A program made the translations under genes and the position numbers. From assembly GCA_964035545.1 (NCBI GenBank), contig OZ037769.1:10237133-10301132 (forward strand): DNA of 64,000 bases. The letters run 5' to 3'. Positions 1 through 20,608 of this stretch are shown here, in pieces. How positions within the stretch are numbered: the first letter of the stretch is position 1; the number at the start of each line of letters is the position of its first letter. The stretch comes from Bugula neritina (taxonomy: Eukaryota > Bryozoa > Gymnolaemata > Cheilostomatida > Bugulidae). The notes beneath the pieces were generated by a model. It worked only from the letters and a program-made list of their open reading frames with translations. It searched no databases and was not told where the DNA came from.

Positions 1-179
1 CTGCATAATACTGTAGTTTGTCCACTTAGTATTTATCAAATAATAATTATTTTTAGACGGTTGCGATATATTATTCAAAGATAAATTATCAGAAATGAAA
101 ATTATTGTTAGTATACATATTACTTGAAACATTTTTAGTCATTTTCTAAGTTGAACACCACTAAATGATGTTTATATAG

Positions 180-777
180 GAAGCAATGCCTCACTGTCCA
201 GTGTGAAGAGTGCAAGCAAGAATGCAATTAACGCTGTTGATGGGTTGTATCTTCCTTCTCAACATGGTTTAACAGAACACCATTACGTTGCTGTAACCAA
301 TGTTGAGAAATCACCATGGATCCAGGTGGATCTGGGCATCTCTCGCTACGTTTATGGAGTTAAAATCTGGCAGAGATCAGAGTGTGCTGACTCCAGTGAG
401 TACAAATAATTTATCACATAGCATCAGCACAATCAGCTATCCATATGATAACTGTTGTTCATGAGTGAACATGAAAAGAAACCAGAGTTGATACTGGTAC
501 TTAAGTCTTGCCCAGCAAAGAAATGCTGTAATATTTTGCAGGTAAAAACTATTTATTAGCTAACGTCACTATTATGGTTGGTGATAGTGACATCACATTT
601 GGAGAGCTACCAGAAGCTAGGCTATGTGGCTACATTCCTGGAAAAATATTAGTAGCTGCTCTTTTAACTACATGTCATCCCAGAATGTATGGAAGATACG
701 TGAGAGTAACTGCCGCTGACGTTAATAACAGACTCAGTATTTATGAGCTAGAAGTTCATGGATTAGATTTACAATAA
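180..777 (+). CDS. F-type lectin (fucolectin/tachylectin-4 like) domain, 3' part of gene
   Basis: These are the last two coding exons of a gene whose 5' part lies left of the window. Exon 180-395 follows an acceptor (tatatag) and ends at a GTGAGT donor. Exon 542-777 follows tttgcag and ends with TAA at 775-777. The joint is in phase (AGT codon). The product has the F-type lectin/discoidin-like jelly-roll pattern: NAINAVDG near the start, PWIQVDLG, a VYGVKIWQR strand, then NVTIMVGD, CHPRMYGRYVRV and a closing YELEVHG. In the family this fold binds fucose or other glycans and is usually secreted, often as an innate immune lectin. I could not place the fucose-binding His/Arg motif with confidence, so sugar specificity is unknown. 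A possible AATAAA poly(A) signal lies near 1025. A plain F5/8-type C domain is the main alternative. Confidence 0.8.
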
Positions 778-1765
778 ATGTCAAAGTTTTGTTTTCTGCT
801 GTATTTTTTTAGATTGTAGTGATGAGTTTTGATAACTTGATTTTGATAACTATAGGTGAATTTTAAATTACTTTATGAAAAGGCTGATTAATTTATATGT
901 TCATTTTGCTGGTACATACAAACACTATTTGAAGTGCAGAGAGCTATTACTGATAAATTTTACTGCAATATCCACAGTGTCTGAGTGAGATAGTACAGTA
1001 TAACAGTACTGATGAGTATTTGTTAATAAAAATGCTCTATATTAGTCAACTGGACAAAAATTAATCAATGGGAATAACAAATGAAACTCAATAAATTAGT
1101 TGCCTTACAGACAGATTCAATTGCAAACTACTGCTTTTTATTGTACTTTAGAGTAAATCTATTAGATCTTAGGTAAAAATAGCAATGTAAAAGTGGCTCA
1201 GGTAATGATGGTATAAATGAAAAAGTAGGTAAAAATGACACACTAATGTTAAATTTTCTCCAACCCCATATCTTCAACCCCAAACTCAAATCCCCATCTC
1301 AAATCTCCATCCTTAAACTTAAACTCCGATCCTAAATCTCCAATCCCCCACCCAAAACCCCAATATCTAAATTGTGCCATTTTTACCTTTGCCATTATTA
1401 CCTGTGCCATTTTTACCGGATATACCATTTTAGACATCATTGTTACCGACAGATACTTCTCTTAGTTGCATATGCAGAAGCACACTCGTATGCTTTCCTA
1501 CTAAAGTACATGATGTCTCTGCACAAAGTGGGTGTGAGTACGAACTGCGGGTGATATTGAGTAGTCTTCACAGTGAAGGATTTTTGAGATTTAATTGTGT
1601 CCGAGCAAATCTGCCTAGTAACTCTGTTATTTAGCTGAGTGAAGTATGCCACCTGCAAACGGAAGAATATCTGAAGGCAAGCTAAGCACTAGGGAGACAC
1701 TTTGAATGATAATAAAAGGCTTCATTTATACCAGTTATCAGTCAGAGAGCACTTGCACTGTATTA
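778..1765. other. intergenic, 3' flanks of two convergent genes
   Basis: No gene is supported here. The stretch holds AATAAA motifs near 1025 and 1091 that could end the lectin transcript, and an imperfect fold-back between about 1170 and 1435 that is listed separately. The short open frames overlapping 1249-1658 have no family resemblance. Confidence 0.6.
1170..1435. repeat. imperfect fold-back made of opposed GGTAAAAATGGCAC-type repeats
   Basis: The left arm (about 1171-1241) carries degenerate copies of a 13-14 bp unit like GGTAAAAATGGCAC in sense orientation. The right arm (about 1374-1430) carries the same unit in antisense (GTGCCATTTTTACC). The roughly 115 bp between them is C-rich and degenerate (runs such as AACCCCAAA and AATCTCCA). 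It looks like a small non-autonomous fold-back element or an inverted minisatellite. No target-site duplication was identified. Confidence 0.5.
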
Positions 1766-4700
1766 TTATGTAATAACAGTTGTAAAATATTTGAACTCAA
1801 TGATGATACAATTTTTCAGTTCATTCACCTCTTTCCAAAATCCTGTTTCCTTCAGCTCTGGTTGACTCCACCAGAGTTTTGATACAGCATCATATAGCAT
1901 CTTATCTCCCAGATTTACTTCCTTAGATAACACTTTCTTGATAGAGTTCTCAGACAGGCTCAATGTACTTGACAATCCTTTGTTTTGACTGACATAAAAT
2001 ATATCTGAATACTCCCAGCAAAACCTTTTTTTCAATATTACCAGCGATGCATCAAACTTCTCATTTAATATCGGCAAATCAATTCTACAACAGAATATAA
2101 AACATTGCCCAGTAGTTTTATTTTGAATGCTGAATATATTTTTGCAGCAGACCTCTATTGCAGTTGTAGCAGACACTTTTTAGAAGAACAATTTACCTGC
2201 AGCACGTACCAGCTATATAGAAGAATAGTAGCTAATTGGTTTTAAATATGCTGAATTAACTTACAAAAAATTGATAACTTTATATCACGACTTTGCTAGT
2301 CACACTGCATGTAGTTCCCACCAGTTTCAATTTAAACCCGTCTTAAATTTTACAAGCTATTTACAGTAAAAAAAATTATTGCAGAAATATTTGCTCAAGA
2401 GCGCAGCAGTTTTCTAGATATTATTTTTTCACTCTCAGCGCACCTTGAAACAGTGTCGTTGACAAACTCCTTTATGGCTGCCATGTTGTTTCTCTGACTG
2501 TAATCAAATCCCAACCATTGCAAAAATGGAATATGAAACCAGTTGACCAAACCTGCGTGTCTTGCAGTTCTGTTTAGGAATAGAAGATTATCATCGCTTA
2601 TAATCTTATTAGGATTCTAAAATCAGAAACACCAAAAAATGGGAAAGTATAGCATAATTACAACAGTATATGTACACATGTTTATTGCAGAAGCTTTTTT
2701 GTCAGTTATGCGCTTTATGAAAGACTCCCCCACGTTACTATTCATTTTGTGAGTTTTTTTTCTTTTCTAGTTAGTGCAGCACAGACACCAAGCAAGGAAA
2801 GTTGCACATTGCTGTACTCCAATGATTGAACTATGTTCCACATACCACAAATATTGTAGTTTTCAGTGTCACACAGCAGGTTAGTTTCTACGAGATTAAT
2901 GATTGACTCAATGACAGTCAATAACTAAAGAGGTAATATCATTGATGCACAAAATCATACAAAGAAATGCAAGGCTATCGACAGCAGAAAACTATCCAGT
3001 ATGGCCTAATCAATTAGGCACAAAAGGAACTTGATACTGGTTTAAATCCATAACTATGCATGTAGTTATGCTGATAGCTTTTCAAGCTATCAATACTAAA
3101 GCTGGCCAATAAATTATATTTATATAGAGCTAAGCAATGCAAAAAGATGTTGGCTACAGCTTACATATACCCAAAATCAAAGCGAATTTATGCAACAATT
3201 TCTTTACAAATATTTACAATTAATTCATGAGCTTAGTAAACCTAATTATTGTGATAGTGTGATTAGGTAAAGAAGATAATTAGTAAAAACTCTTTTAGGC
3301 ATGTACAGTTAGCTAGAATTGTTTAAACCATTTCAATTATTGATTTTGCACTGAAGTAACTAAGAATTACATTTAAAAAATGTTGGCAATATTGAGTGTA
3401 GACTCTCTAATACTATGTCATCAGTAGGGAAGTTAAAATCCAATATTTTTTATAACAAACTGCATGGAAAACTAACGATGAGACTTATGTAGCTGATAGC
3501 TAAGATGTTTCCAGGGATTTTAGTACTGCATAAGTATATAGCTGTTTAGTCCTGCATAAAAACAGCTACATTCTACTGTTGTTGGCTTACCCTGCCATTA
3601 ATACCTATGTTATTGGAATAGTATTTAATAGCTGACTTTATCCATGAAGTTGGCTCTCGCACTGGAACTATTAACTTGAAATCTTTCTGAATGTGTCTAT
3701 CAAAGATGGATCTGTTATATCTGGCATGATGGATAAGAACATCTGCTCTGTCTAGTTTTTCTGGACCAATCTCCCAAACTGTAATATAAAGTATTAAAAT
3801 TAGTAGAGAATTTTAATAGTTGAAGTTTAAAATGATAAACGAAATTGAAAAAAAATTCAATTACAATAGAATTTGCTTTTGCAAGGTGAGGAAAAAATTC
3901 TTGCATTTGAAAAAACATGTTATATTAGCTTATATCAAGTAATGGATTACATGTACCACAGTGTCACCTGCATCACATGTATCGCAGTGTCATAACGTCA
4001 CATGCATCACATGCATCACAGTGGCACATGCATCACGAAATCAGATCTGAATATATGGGATATCTTTTATTTGAAGCTTTCACAAAAAACTACCAGTTGA
4101 TTCAAGTTTTTGCATAACTGATACCTTTGTACTGTTGTTTGCTTTTTGTATTGAAAAAATAAGTAGGAGCAAGTACACTCGTGCCAAACAGCCGATGCTA
4201 TAGGATATCCACAGGTCTCAGTGAAACATGTCTGTTCCCCTTATAAGTCAACTGCCTGCACATTGTTTCACAGTCAACAGCTACCTGAGCAATATTTGAT
4301 GTATAGCACTACCTTCTCATTTTACTGTTTGCTTTCTGGACTAATGTGTTTGTACAAGAGAAGTGGTTGTTTCAGTGCGCAGATAATCATAACATACGAC
4401 TAAATTTGCTACAAGATTAACTAAACTAATAATACTTAATAGTTAATACACATCTACCAACTTTCTAAATTTTCTATCTACAAATTTTTATAGAGTGTGT
4501 GAAAACAAACCTCGCCCCGGTTTTTGCCAGTCTATATGCACCCCTTCATTAGGGCCAGGAACCAATAAGTTTAGTTGGTTACTTCTGACAAATCTCGATA
4601 GGAGAGCAAACAGAGTAGATGTTCCAGTTTTCCCAATTTTCACCATCACAAACTGCTTTGTTTTGCCCAGACAGAGCTTTGCTAGGTAGAAATAAGAACG

Positions 4701-5243
4701 ATATTAAAAGCAATAGAAATAACTTTGCATTGTTTGATACACTATAATTTTCTAAACTCAAGTATAGTATAAATTCGCACAACATGTTAGCATGCTATTT
4801 AGTATAAATTCGCACAACATGTTAGCACCCTGTTTAGTATAACTTCACATAGCATTTTAGCACCCTGTTTAGTATAACTTCACATAGCATTTTAGCACCC
4901 TGTTTAGTATAACTTCACATAGCATTTTAGCACCCTGTTTAGTATAACTTCACATAGCATTTTAGCACCCTGTTTAGTATAACTTCACATAGCATTTTAG
5001 CATGCTGTTTAGTATAACTTCACATAGCATTTTAGTACCCTGTTTAGTATAACTCTACATAGCATTTTAGCATGCTGTTTAGTATAACTTCACATAGCAT
5101 TTTAGCATGCTGTATAGCACTTACATGAATACACCTGTGATTTAGCATCTTTATCTCTGCTATAATACTTCATAACTGGAAGATCGTTTGAACTTTCCTG
5201 TTTGTGTGAGACTCTGGGGGACACAGCTGCAGGGACTGTATTC
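1766..5243 (-). CDS. Gal3ST-family carbohydrate sulfotransferase, 5' exon(s) not found
   Basis: Five in-phase exons read on the minus strand: 5243-5125, 4681-4511, 3778-3591, 2616-2444 and 2084-1766 (stop at 1766-1768), about 323 residues. Exon 2 has the 5'-phosphosulfate-binding loop of PAPS-dependent sulfotransferases (FVMVKIGKTGTSTL). Exon 3 has the 3'-phosphate-binding region (LIVPVREPTSWIKSAIKYYSN). The last exon has the family's FDASLVILKKRFCW and DIFYVSQN blocks. These are hallmarks of the galactose-3-O-sulfotransferase family (Golgi type II enzymes that sulfate galactose on glycolipids or glycans). The initiator methionine and signal-anchor segment expected upstream of 5243 were not found, so the model is 5' incomplete. 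The paralogue and substrate are unknown. The first intron seen (4682-5124) is largely filled by a 35-bp minisatellite. Confidence 0.85.
4786..5113. repeat. 35-bp minisatellite in sulfotransferase intron
   Basis: About nine tandem copies of a 35-bp unit (TGTTTAGTATAACTTCACAT plus AGCATTTTAGCACCC). The central copies are nearly identical and the edges diverge. The array ends only a few bases from the splice donor of the exon at 5125-5243. Confidence 0.9.
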
Positions 5244-5284
5244 CTGGAGAGTTATTTACTATGGTTTATTAATAAGTTAGTGTA

Positions 5285-5640
5285 ATCATCATATACTGTA
5301 TATATGTGACTATATTATAGGCCTACATATATGACTATATGCTATACATATATCAATATATTATATATGTATGACTATATACTGTGCATATGTGACTGTA
5401 TTATACGCGTGTGACTATATACTGTACATATGTAACTATATTGTATATGTATGACTATACACATAAATGACTGTATTACAGTATATGACTATATATACAC
5501 GTATGACTGTATACACATATGACTATACACATACGTATGACTATATACACATGTATGACTATTATGTACAGGTATGACTATACACACATGCATGACTATA
5601 CACACATGCATGACTATATACACATGCATGACTATGTACA
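5285..5640. repeat. degenerate GACTATA/CACATATG tandem repeat
   Basis: Long run of variable short units combining TGACTATA, CACATATG and CACATGCA, most regular at 5575-5640. It lies upstream of the sulfotransferase exons found. No gene is visible. Confidence 0.75.
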
Positions 5641-14373
<8,733 letters not shown>

Positions 14374-17300
14374 TTTATTTATCGCTGTAAATTAATGGAA
14401 AAACAACTTATTCATTGGTTTCTATATGTGAACTAAAAAGGTTGTAGTTATACCAAGTAGCAAGTAATGCAATGCTTAGCTGGTCAATAGAATGAGTAGA
14501 ATGTGTATGAAAATACCTTCATGTTTATAGTTGAGTGTATGACTGCATTGGTGAGCTGCTGTCCTCAGGCACTTTAACACCTCTCTCTTTCAACGTGACA
14601 CACTTCCTAAACAACCTCTGTTGTCACAATGAAAGGTTAAATGTTCAAATTGTGTATTTCTATGAAACATTAGCCTGCATCGTTGATTACAAAGGCCATC
14701 AAATGAGTGTGTATATGCTACTGCTTTGACATTTCGTTAACTTTCAGCATTTTCTAAGGCTAGCCCTCTGCAGTATTATAACAGTCTGTAATAATATTCA
14801 GATAGTTTTTAGTTTGTGTTTCTGAATCAAAATATAGTGTAAATAGAATCTCCATACAATTGATGATTTATGAAGTAGCCTGCAAAATTGATATAGACAG
14901 AGATTCATACTTTCTTATATCATCTTATTTTTTCAGCAAGAACTAAAAAAGGATTATTGTCAAAATTTTTTTGGTTACAAAATAAAAACCATACTTGCAG
15001 CTTTCAATAATTTAAAGCATATAAACTAATACATATACTAATAGACATGTAGAAAATGGTGAAGAGTAGACCTTGCATGCAGCTACATTAATAATCGCTA
15101 TCTACAAAGAAAACAAGAGATGCAGACTACATACAAAGTTAGACCTTATCTAGTGAGTCATACAACCCATAATATTACATAACTGCCTTTCTGCCTTTAG
15201 TCTTATCTTGTTTGATAAAGCTGCTTCAAAGCAATAGTGACAGCAAGAGTCACTTAAAATCGTTTTATAAATTATTTCAATTTAAAAACTTGCTTTTTAC
15301 TTCCACTTTCTAAGTAGACACCAGCTTGGCCTATTTTCATAACTTGTTAAATCTGTATTCAAGACACTTGAAGAAGAAACCAATGCTTTGATAATCGAGA
15401 GTTTGTGTTAAGAGACCTTGTGCTAAAACAATAGCATACATTATCATTAAGAAATCTGTGCATTATTTCAGTGAAACACCTCATAATATTGTAACGTCAA
15501 TAAATGCAAAGATAGTGGTTACAATAAAAATGCCATTTTCAGAATGTTCATGATGCTATTTTTTACTTTGCCAATTATTTTAGCTTCAATTTAAGCAAAG
15601 CACGACTAAAACAGTGATTTACAGTTGCTTGTGCCAATGAGAGTCTGTTTTATTCCCATTAAAAAGTACTAGTAAAAAGATATTTATTTTCTAGGCATCT
15701 AGTAAAGCAAAATTATGACGCAAGGATGTAAAACACTTCATGAGAAAACTGAGTGTCTAGTGTTGTGGTGAAATTCGGAGGTAAAAATGTAGTTTCTATA
15801 TCATTGTCTTTAACTAACAATTAAATATGAGGTAGGTGCAGGATGGAACAAGTGATAATAGCCTGTGATCTAGAATAAATTTTTAGCAGAAAAAGTGTTG
15901 TTCTAGTGAGAATTTCAATCAAAATCTATTAAGAAAATTTAATCACTTAAACTATTGAAGTTTTTTACTACTCTACCTAAATGCAAATTGAGAAACAAAT
16001 TTAGCCCTTAATAAAGGCTATCATGTTGCTAGTTGCGCAATGCATGCTAGTAAATATACATGTATAGTTTTGTTATATTTCATGAACATTTCTATTCAAA
16101 CCTACAGCAAAGTTAGCTTAATAAATGTTTGCACCTCAGACTGCACAATAAATGTACGTAATTGTATACATCGCTAAACAAAATATATGGTGTAAAGTCT
16201 ACTATGAGGTCAGCCTAAACAGCAGCTGATTATGTTACTTATATTGTTATAGGGGAAGCAGAAGATAGAGAGGGTGAAAGTACAAAATATCTGGTGGGTC
16301 GTTATATTTATACGCAGACTGCTAGAATATATAAGCTGTGAAATTGTCAGCATCAGAATGAATGCATAAAAATAAGATTGTGATCATCTGCAAAAGATAA
16401 TTGAATATAACTTATCAACACAATTGTTTTAGTAATTTGATACTAAACCTCAAAATGCTTATGCAGGTAAAATAAATGATATGTGACATATTTGAAGGTT
16501 GTGTTCTAATTATTTTGTAGCAGCTATCATTAAACAATGCCGTTCATAATAGTAGGGAACACAATAGACTGCAGCTTATTGTGAGAAGGCGTTTATTGTG
16601 TTTTGACTTGAAACTAGCAGCTTGTCTGAACTATTGTCTCCCGCCGACAGGGATATGTTATATGTTTTGATTTACACTCATTATTCTTTTATGTATACGC
16701 AACAACATCACACTTTTCTGTGTTATAACAGCAGAAGTGGTGCCAATGTTAGGTGCTTCACTGCAGCACATCAATGCAAGCTCGTATAATTCGGGTGTTG
16801 GTAGACTATTAAGTTGATGGACTGCAGTACACCCAAGCCTAGTCCTTTTATCATTCAATAATTTCTGTGTACTCTATTATGATTTGCTAATGCTTAAAGT
16901 TTATAAAGACCACTCAAACTTGGCTTTTTTGTAACCAGCTTTATATAATATAATGTTATGTGCTGCATCCATGGGGCTGCTTTCTGAAGGCAAAATTCAG
17001 AACAATTGTGATTAAGGTTACAAACTTAATCCCAAACATTATCTTATAATGCAAAATTTCCATACAAAAACAAAGCTTATCGTCATAAAATAAAGTGAAT
17101 CTTCAAAAGGAATTAAAGCCTGTACTCAATAATCCCATGTCGTTATTTCTGTATCTACCTTTGTCCACATCTCTACTTCGAACTACATGTACTGAATATT
17201 TTCCACAAGTTGAATACACTGCCAACCTGGTGCCTGGTTTCAACATTGGTTGATTGGAAAGTTGCTAATTAGAATCAGTGAATAGCCTACATATGTATGT

Positions 17301-17484
17301 TTCCATCTTTCAATATATTTGCTGTTTATAAAAGATAATATTTTCACAGAAGTTAATAAAAACATTTCAAAAGAGTACTATGTGATTTCATTTAAAAAGA
17401 CCCTTCGATTACTGAGGAAGTTTGTAGGAGTTTAGAACATTTAAAGGTCAAATTAAAGTCAATGCAAGCAATAGTAGTAACATA

Positions 17485-17489
<5 letters not shown>

Positions 17490-17547
<58 letters not shown>

Positions 17548-17575
17548 ATATATATGTATGTATATATGTATGTAA
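17490..17575. repeat. (TA)n/(TATG)n microsatellite
   Basis: Perfect TA run followed by interrupted TATGTATG units. It is intergenic. Confidence 0.95.
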
Positions 17576-18624
17576 ATGCAGGTGCGCGTCTGTGTGTGAG
17601 TAACTATAACACATAAAGAGGGATAAGTCCAATAAATTTAACAATTCAAAGCCATAGCTGCTCTGTGAGCTATCAGCGAACTTATCCTTGTTTTATTTTC
17701 GAAGGCATCATTTCAAATAACCAGATCTTATTTACTGCATGAAAGTTAAAACATTAGTATGCTGATGCTTACTATCATGTACTTTGCTTCAATTATATCA
17801 AATATGGCCTTGATTGTAATAATAGATATTTATATATACATTAACATTTTATACTCATCATTGAGTATTGGAACATCTTTTGGCAAAACCCTCAAAAGCG
17901 TTTACTTCCTAGCAATCTATGGGCTAAAAACAAAGTAAAGTAATACTATTTAACATAAACTATTGCTACTTTTTCTGTTATCAGTTTCAAACTCTTTCCA
18001 ATACAATAAATATTTTTACTATTCCGTTAGCCAAAAGAAATCAAATAAAATATTGGAATCATATTTGCTCTTTAGGCCAACAAAAAACATTATTTAATTT
18101 AGATTTACACAAGCTAATAGATACTGTCTAAAATCAATCTTGTGTCAAACAAGCCATTAATTTGTAATGGGTTTATAAGTTATTCAAAACTAATAGCCAA
18201 TAGAAACTAAGTATTTAAAACTTTAAATAACCTTGTGTCTTTCTGTCCTAAACAGCCTCTCCTCATTACTAAATTCAGCTCTAACCTCATTATTTGCATT
18301 GACAATAGATAAACTCACAGTGTTGTATGAACACATATTAGATAACCTGAATTCTTATGTCCTATAACCAGCTGTTTTCATCTGCTGGAAGCTCCAAATT
18401 CAACACATGATGACATACATAATATCTTAAACACACCGTAGATGCTAGCATTTAATTTTAAAAAACAAAACTATGCATGTGGAAGAGAGTCGGCCTGCTA
18501 GCATTATAGCTTTGAGTAAGCATGACACATGTACTTGTTGTAGTATGCTAAAATGCTGTGTCATGACAGACCATACTTCCTAGAGATAGCACCAACACAG
18601 GCTCTACATAGCTTTAATATAACA

Positions 18625-18682
18625 CACACGCACACGCACACGCACACGCACACGCACACGCACACGCACACACACACACACA
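18625..18682. repeat. (CACACG)n/(CA)n microsatellite
   Basis: About eight CACACG units followed by a CA run. It is intergenic. Confidence 0.95.
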
Positions 18683-20608
18683 GAGGCTCTAAACAGTTTT
18701 AATTGGCTCACTCAATTGATAAAAAAAGTTGTTCTGCTTCAAACTTTTAAAACCACAACTTTCGAATTTAAAGACAAAAAACAATATTATTGCAAAACAC
18801 TCCTTACAAAAAAAACAGTAATGATACATCACTGGTTCATAAGTAAATACATTTTTAGCCAGTATATAATAAAATTTATTATTTTTTCATGTATGGCATT
18901 TAATTGAGTTTATTTATAAAGCTGTAACAATTGTGCCAGTTGTGCATATACTGGTTAAGAGAGAGTAGATGAAGTAGTACCTGTATCATTTTATTAACAT
19001 TTGCAGTTATAGGGGCACATGCATAGTATTATAATTACACTAATTTTTATGAAGATTATTATGTAAGTAAAGGCCTAGAGCCATATTTTTCCGTGAATAA
19101 TGCAATATCAGATTTCAATTAAATATAATATATTTGATATAACAATATGCATCAATAATCATTGAAATGTATTACAATTATGATATCTCTAACATAAGAA
19201 TATAACTTCCATTAACCTGTTGTATTTTGGCAAAGCTTAACAAAGACAAATTTCAACAAACATAAATATTTTTTATATCATGACAATCAATGACAGTCAT
19301 AAATCAAAGCTGATATATATACAATGGTGGAAATCATGGAATGTGTATTGTATACTTCAGCCATTTAAACTTACAGTTGGCCTACTTTACTTGCTGCGTT
19401 TATGACTATAAGCCACACACCTCTCTAGTTTACAGCTTGTAAAAGTTGCTCCCATGTAGCAAAAATATACACATTCTTCCAGTAAAACTTCAACGGCCTA
19501 AATTTCTTATGATCTCAATGAGGTTTAGTTTGGGGCGAAAGTTTAAAATCTCTCAGAACATAAGTTTTTGGCTACATTTGTCATCTAGAACACAGGCTTT
19601 TCTCAATTTTTCTATTACTGCATCCATCTCAGCTAGAGCAGCTATACCACCAATGAAGATCTCAACAAACTTGCTTTGTCTGGTAAATAAAAGCAGGAAT
19701 CTTGCAGCAAGATATAATTTAGAAGATTAAGGCAAGGCAGCTGAGTTTATGAAAAGATAACTCCTGATATCTTCCCCAATTAATCTGGATGATACTTACT
19801 TAATTGAATATTTCTGCACAGTGACTGAGCGGCTACAGGTTTGACTTATATGGTAATTCTATAGTCTAGGTCTTCTTCAACCAGGGCAATGTGGAATATT
19901 AATGACAAGAACAACCAACCAACATCTTAAAATGCAGTCACACATCTTACTAGACAGCTAATCCTAGTTAACAGGCCTTACTAGTTTAGCAGGCCCGAGT
20001 CAGCAGGCCCTAGTCAGCAGGTCAGATAGCTTAACTCCCAGGTTCTAAATATTTCTTGTTGCCATGCCTCTACCTCCTGCGCATACTCTATTAAGAATTC
20101 ATCAGCAACTTCATTTTGTAATTACATAGTAATATTACTTGAGATATTGAAAAGGAAGTACATGACTAGCTTAAGCAGGTAATTATTTTACAGTCTCTGT
20201 CGGATTTGGCACGCTTCAGTTCACTTTCTCAACAATTCTCTTGAACAAACTACATTTAATATACAACTTATAAGGAGAAGCCTAAATGATCATAAATAAG
20301 CCACAGTTCTCTCTGGTAGAAATAAATCATCATTTATGAAAAGCTAAATCAAAACCAATCAAGTGTGGTAATATTTAGTCAAATATAGCAGTTGTTTACA
20401 AGTAAACTTTATTTGACTTCATTAGTCAAAAGAGAGAGAACTAACTTTTTTAAATTTTAAAGGTGAAAGCTAGCCATTGCAAATTAAGCTAGGACTAACC
20501 AGAGACAGGATCTGATCTGTATTTACTGCATTGTACTTACTTCTTTGTACTTACTTCTCTGTACTTACTTCTTTGTACATCACCATTATTTACTTCCGTC
20601 TGTTGAGC

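Larger units (their letters stand above)
14374..20608. other. intergenic gene desert between divergent ETS and CUB genes
   Basis: This is the shared upstream region of two divergent genes, so both promoters are expected inside it, but no diagnostic promoter element could be called. I see no exon with convincing family resemblance. Microsatellites at 17490-17575 and 18625-18682 are listed separately. A short 14-bp tandem repeat (TGTACTTACTTCTT, about four copies) lies at 20530-20578, just upstream of the CUB gene's start codon. Confidence 0.55.

Noticed and set aside
1255-1365. C-rich AACCCCAAA-type run as interstitial telomere repeat
   Set aside because: No regular TTAGGG/CCCTAA period. The words are too variable.
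4786-5113. Regular 35-bp repeats as a possible CRISPR-like array
   Set aside because: Units are directly abutting with no unique spacers, and the context is a eukaryotic intron.
19446-19730. 94-codon plus-strand frame, and a minus-strand frame across it with an LNLIEI-like piece reminiscent of a Tc1-type transposase
   Set aside because: Resemblance is limited to a few residues, there is no second conserved block, and stops interrupt the minus-strand reading. Not supportable as a gene or transposase.
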